Origin: Brachybacterium sp. YJGR34
GTDB lineage: Bacteria > Actinomycetota > Actinomycetes > Actinomycetales > Dermabacteraceae
Length of the DNA stretch: 64,000 nt
Direction of reading: 5' to 3'
NCBI RefSeq assembly: GCF_003347015.1
Contig: NZ_PNFB01000003.1
Location: 203,140 to 267,139, forward strand
Below, piece after piece: positions 60,634-64,000 of this stretch; the first letter of the stretch is position 1, and every line of letters starts with the position of its first letter. The notes beneath the pieces are model-generated. The model did not search any database, was not told where the DNA came from, and saw only the letters and a program-made list of their open reading frames with translations. A program made the position numbers and the translations under genes.

Positions 60634-61305
60634 ATGGAGGACGCGACCACGGACCCGATCGTCGAGGCGGCGATCGGGCGCTTCGCCCGGGACGGATTCG
60701 GCGCCTCCCTGCGTGCGATCGCGAAGGACGCGCACGTCAGCGCCGCGCTGCTCGTCAAGCGCTTCGGGACGAAGGACGGGCTGCGCGCGGCCTGCGACGA
60801 CGAGGTGCGGCGCGCGATCCGCCGCACGAAGGCCGAGAGCATCGACGCGGCGGCGGAGCATCGGCCGATGTGGACGCTGCCGACGCACGACGAGCACGCC
60901 GCGCTGACCGGCTACCTCCTGCACTCGGTGCTCGACGGCGGGGCCTTCGGACGCGCCTTCCTCGAGCACATGATCGACGACGCCGAGGGCTATATCGCCG
61001 ATGCGATCGAGCGGGGCCTGGCGCGTCCCAGCCGCGACGAGCGCGCCCGCGCCCGGTACATGGTCCATGCCGGCATCGGCTCGATGCTCGTCTCGATGCT
61101 CCTGTCCCCGGAGCGCGAGCGCACGGACCTCGGCGCCCTGCTGCGCCGGGTCCAGCTGGACATGGCTCTGCCCACCCTCGAGCTCTACACCCAGGGCTTC
61201 TTCACCGACGAGACCGTGCTGCGCAGCGTCGAGGACCAGCTGGCGGGGGCGCCCGGCGGCGAGACCCGGCCCGATCCGCCCTCCGCGGCGGCCACCGACT
61301 CCTGA
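60634..61305 (+). CDS. TetR/AcrR-family regulator
   Basis: A 223-residue regulator. VEAAIGRFARDGFGASLRAI and VSAALLVKRFGTKDGLRAA (residues 10-55) form the helix-turn-helix; the rest is the ligand and dimer domain. AAGGAGG lies 6 nt before the ATG. It precedes the ABC exporter genes on the same strand with a 33-base gap and should repress the whole unit through the palindromes at 60557-60607. Confidence 0.93.
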   Translation: MEDATTDPIVEAAIGRFARDGFGASLRAIAKDAHVSAALLVKRFGTKDGLRAACDDEVRRAIRRTKAESIDAAAEHRPMWTLPTHDEHAALTGYLLHSVLDGGAFGRAFLEHMIDDAEGYIADAIERGLARPSRDERARARYMVHAGIGSMLVSMLLSPERERTDLGALLRRVQLDMALPTLELYTQGFFTDETVLRSVEDQLAGAPGGETRPDPPSAAATDS

Positions 61306-61338
61306 CCCTTCCCTTCTCGTCCCTGAGTGGAGACACCC

Positions 61339-62262
61339 ATGTCGATCATCGACATCCAGAACCTCACCAAGACCTTCGGATCGTTCACCGCGCTGGACGG
61401 CCTGGACCTCACCGTCGGCGCGGGGGAGGTGCGCGGCTTCCTCGGCCCCAACGGCGCCGGCAAGTCCACCACCATCCGCGTCCTGCTGGGCCTGCTGCGC
61501 GCCGACTCCGGCACCGTGCGCCTCTTCGGCGGCGACCCCTGGGCCGATGCCGTGGCCCTGCACCGCCGCATCGCCTACGTCCCCGGTGACGTGGCCCTGT
61601 GGCCCAATCTCACCGGCGGGGAGGCGATCGACTACCTCTGCCGGCTCCGCGGGCGTCCCGATCCGCGGCGCCGCGACGAGCTGCTCGAGCGCTTCGAGCT
61701 CGACCCGCGCAAGAAGGCCCGCACCTACTCCAAGGGCAACCGGCAGAAGGTCGCGCTCGTGGCCGCGCTCGCGAGCGATGCCGAGCTGTTCGTCCTCGAC
61801 GAGCCGACCTCCGGCCTGGACCCGCTGATGGAGGCCGTCTTCACCGAGGAGGTGCGCCAGGTCGCCGCGCGCGGACGCGCCGTGCTGCTGTCCAGCCACA
61901 TCCTCAGCGAGGTCGAGAAGCTCTGCGACACCGTGACCATCATCCGCGCCGGCCGCGCGGTGGAATCGGGCACCCTCGAGAGCCTCCGCCACCTCACCCG
62001 CACGCGCGTCAGCGCCGTGGTGGGCGGGGACGCCGCCGCGGTCGCGGCCCGCGAGGGCGTCCACGACGCCCGCACCGAGCAGGCCGGCGCCGGCACGCGC
62101 CTCACGGCGGACGTCGACGACACCGCCCTCGGCGAGGTGCTCGCGGCGCTCACCGCGCTCGGCGTCAGCTCCCTGACGGCCACGCCGCCCTCGCTCGAGG
62201 ACCTGTTCATGCGTCACTACGGCGAGGACATCGCCGCGCTCGAGAGCGAGGCGGCACGATGA
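61339..62262 (+). CDS. ABC exporter ATPase
   Basis: A 307-residue ATPase of the ABC-2 drug exporter group. Walker A is GPNGAGKST near 38, the signature is in the variant form YSKGNRQKV near 133 (the usual LSGGQ glycines partly replaced), Walker B is [12 protein letters not shown] near 153, and the H-loop is [12 protein letters not shown]-terminal accessory domain of about 90 residues follows. A GTG 12 bases upstream is an alternative start. It overlaps the permease by ATGA. Confidence 0.93.
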   Translation: MSIIDIQNLTKTFGSFTALDGLDLTVGAGEVRGFLGPNGAGKSTTIRVLLGLLRADSGTVRLFGGDPWADAVALHRRIAYVPGDVALWPNLTGGEAIDYLCRLRGRPDPRRRDELLERFELDPRKKARTYSKGNRQKVALVAALASDAELFVLDEPTSGLDPLMEAVFTEEVRQVAARGRAVLLSSHILSEVEKLCDTVTIIRAGRAVESGTLESLRHLTRTRVSAVVGGDAAAVAAREGVHDARTEQAGAGTRLTADVDDTALGEVLAALTALGVSSLTATPPSLEDLFMRHYGEDIAALESEAAR

Positions 62263-63935
62263 GCACCGCGACCCATCCCACGCACCGCGCGCCCGTCCCG
62301 GGCGAGAGCGCCTCGCTCGCGGCGACCACCGCCGGGACCGGGCGGATCCTCCGGCACATCCTGCGACGGGACCGGGTGCGGATGAGCGTGTGGACGCTGT
62401 CGGTCACCGCCTTCGTGGCCTACTTCGCCTGGGCGCTCGGCACCGTCTTCGACGAGAGCGCGCGCGCCGCGCGCGCCGAGGTCATGCGCACCCCCTCGGG
62501 CATCGTCATGGGCGGGCCCGGATACGGCCTGGACGACTACACGCCGATGGTGGCGGTCGCCAACGAGGGCACCACCTGGATCGTGCTCGCCCTGTCGATC
62601 CTCGCCATCCTCCACGTCGTGCGGCACACCCGCGCCGAGGAGGAGAGCGGGCGTGAGGAGCTGGTCCGGGCGAGCGTCGTGGGGCGGAACGCCCCCGTGC
62701 TCGCCACGCTGGCCTCCCTGGCCCTCCTGCTCCTGGTGATCGCGGTCGCGGGATCGGCGGCCGCGATGATCGGGGAGGACGCCTCCTACGTCGACGGCCT
62801 GGCGATGATGGTCGGCAGCGCCCTGGTCGCGCTGGTCTTCGGGGCGGTGACCCTCGTGGCCTGCCAGATCACCGCCTCCGCCCGGGGCGCCACCGGGCTG
62901 GGCCTGCTCGTCTTCGGCCTCGCCTTCGTGGTGCGGGCGGCGGGGGACCTCGTCGAGCTCGAGGGGTCGCTGCTGTCCTGGTTCTCCCCCGTGGCCTGGG
63001 CGCAGCAGATGCGCGCATACGTGGACCTGCGCTGGTGGCCGCTCCTGCTCGCCGTGGCCGCGACGGGGCTGCTGCTGGTCCTGGCCGCGTTCCTCGCCGG
63101 GCGGCGCGACGTCGGCCAGGGGCTCTTCGCCGATCGTGCGGGAGCCGCGGGCGCGGCGTCCTGGCTGCGGAGCCCGGTGGCGATGGCGTGGCGGCAGCAG
63201 CGCGGGCTGCTGGGGTGGTGCCTGCTCGGGATGGGCCTGATGTGGTTCGCGACCGGCACGCTCATGAAGACCCTCGGGGACATGGCCACCGAGCTGGTCG
63301 CGACCAATCCGGCGCTGGGCGCTCTCTTCGGCGAGGATCCGTCGACCTTCATCAGCTCCTTCCTCGCGGTGATGCTGCTGTTCGTGGTGCTGTGCACGAT
63401 GGCCTACGGGATCGTCACCACCCACGGGCAGTGCCGCGCCGAGGAGAGCTCCGCCCGGCTCGAGCTCACCCTGGCCGCGCCGGTGTCGCGCCGGCGCTGG
63501 CTCGGTGCGCAGCTGCTGGTCTCCGCGGCCGGAGTCCTCGCCCTGCTGGCCGTCTCGGTGCTCGCGACCTGGGCCGGGGCCGTCGTCGTGGGCGTCGAGG
63601 AACCGGTGCTGCAGGACTACCTGCTGGCATTCGCCGCCTACGCCCCGCCCACGCTCGTGGCCACGGGGCTCTCGGCCGCGCTGTACGCCTGGGTCCCGCG
63701 GCTCGCCGGGCTCAGCTGGCTGCTGCTCGCCGTGGTCCTCATCGTGACGATGTTCGGGGAGCTGCTCGACCTCCCCGAGGCCGCGCTGGGGCTCTCCCCG
63801 CTGCACTGGGTCTCCACGCCCTTCGTCGAGGAGTTCGACGGCGCCGGGGCGCTCGGGGTGACGGCGGCGGCGCTCGTGCTCTACGCCCTCGCGCTGCTCG
63901 GCTTCCGCCGACGGGACCTGCAGACCCAGGGCTGA
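62259..63935 (+). CDS. ABC exporter permease (polyketide-antibiotic exporter type)
   Basis: A 558-residue membrane subunit with about twelve hydrophobic segments in two similar halves, residues 40-280 and 310-550, joined by a charged loop. Each half begins with a basic helix region ([31 protein letters not shown]). This duplicated form is typical of ABC-2 exporters annotated as polyketide antibiotic exporters. [14 protein letters not shown] and [20 protein letters not shown] are the paired coupling motifs. It is the last gene; the 65 bases after it show only GC-rich sequence. Confidence 0.9.
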   Translation: MSTATHPTHRAPVPGESASLAATTAGTGRILRHILRRDRVRMSVWTLSVTAFVAYFAWALGTVFDESARAARAEVMRTPSGIVMGGPGYGLDDYTPMVAVANEGTTWIVLALSILAILHVVRHTRAEEESGREELVRASVVGRNAPVLATLASLALLLLVIAVAGSAAAMIGEDASYVDGLAMMVGSALVALVFGAVTLVACQITASARGATGLGLLVFGLAFVVRAAGDLVELEGSLLSWFSPVAWAQQMRAYVDLRWWPLLLAVAATGLLLVLAAFLAGRRDVGQGLFADRAGAAGAASWLRSPVAMAWRQQRGLLGWCLLGMGLMWFATGTLMKTLGDMATELVATNPALGALFGEDPSTFISSFLAVMLLFVVLCTMAYGIVTTHGQCRAEESSARLELTLAAPVSRRRWLGAQLLVSAAGVLALLAVSVLATWAGAVVVGVEEPVLQDYLLAFAAYAPPTLVATGLSAALYAWVPRLAGLSWLLLAVVLIVTMFGELLDLPEAALGLSPLHWVSTPFVEEFDGAGALGVTAAALVLYALALLGFRRRDLQTQG

Positions 63936-64000
63936 GCCGACCGGCGCGCCGGCGCGGAGCGCGGCCGGCCTGTGGATCGGTGCGGTCAGGTGCTTCTGAC

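Noticed and set aside
1..64000. CRISPR arrays, tRNA or rRNA genes
   Set aside because: No regularly spaced direct repeats of CRISPR length and no recognisable tRNA or rRNA sequence were seen in reading the window; a tRNAscan or CRISPR finder run would be decisive.

Overview
This is 64 kb of very GC-rich DNA (roughly 70-75% by eye) with dense genes, many 4-base ATGA/GTGA overlaps and GTG starts. Gene content and promoter style point to an actinobacterium of the Micrococcales. A Brachybacterium-like (Dermabacteraceae) organism is my best guess, but it is an inference from gene content only. I see no rRNA, tRNA, CRISPR array, transposase, prophage or recognisable defence island, so most of the window reads as chromosomal housekeeping and accessory metabolism.

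Layout. 0-2 kb: an FNT-family channel and an alpha/beta hydrolase. 2.1-6.7 kb: histidine degradation, hutU-hutI-hutH, behind a perfect 10+10 palindrome. 6.7-10.8 kb: CPBP protease, divergent histidine kinase/response regulator pair, TerC protein. 10.8-15.8 kb: SDR, isochorismatase-fold hydrolase coupled to an NCS1 permease, FUSC protein, methyltransferase. 15.8-18.5 kb: DoxX-like protein, a DGPF/YCII gene with an ECF42-type sigma factor, a DUF1801 protein. 18.6-22.7 kb: a YclNOPQ-like siderophore ABC importer behind a DtxR/IdeR-like iron box. 22.7-26.2 kb: aldo/keto reductase, then an ABC exporter divergent from a TetR regulator with three tandem operators. 26.2-32.0 kb: LssY_C membrane protein, APC permease, universal stress protein, Tat-exported PhoX phosphatase. 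32.3-38.4 kb: a complete Mrp (Mnh) cation/proton antiporter operon with fused A-B subunits. 38.4-51.7 kb: S9 peptidase, two beta-lactamase-fold serine hydrolases, glutathione peroxidase, DUF222-HNH protein, an APH(6)-like kinase, a class I amidotransferase, GH25 lysozyme, SRPBCC protein, a small AAA ATPase, pdxH. 51.7-64 kb: acetyltransferases, a thiolase with an apparent frameshift coupled to an acyl-CoA dehydrogenase, an AlbA_2/HATPase regulator of lower GC, a Cds1-like enzyme, and a TetR-controlled ABC-2 exporter.

The regulatory layer is the most informative part. At least fifteen start codons lie 6-7 nt behind a TANNNT hexamer, the signature of leaderless transcription, and three of the transcripts (one with only a degenerate hexamer) appear to begin with 10-20 codon leader peptides ahead of a larger gene. 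Several operators can be read directly: the hut palindrome, the ECF42 promoter, the iron box, two TetR operator arrays, the AlbA_2 repeats and the two-component palindrome. The phoX mRNA leader can fold so that its ribosome binding site is paired. An unexplained near-perfect 29-base inverted repeat sits upstream of pdxH. I did not find a clearly new multi-gene system; the leader peptides, the phoX leader and the inverted repeat are the best candidates for something undescribed.
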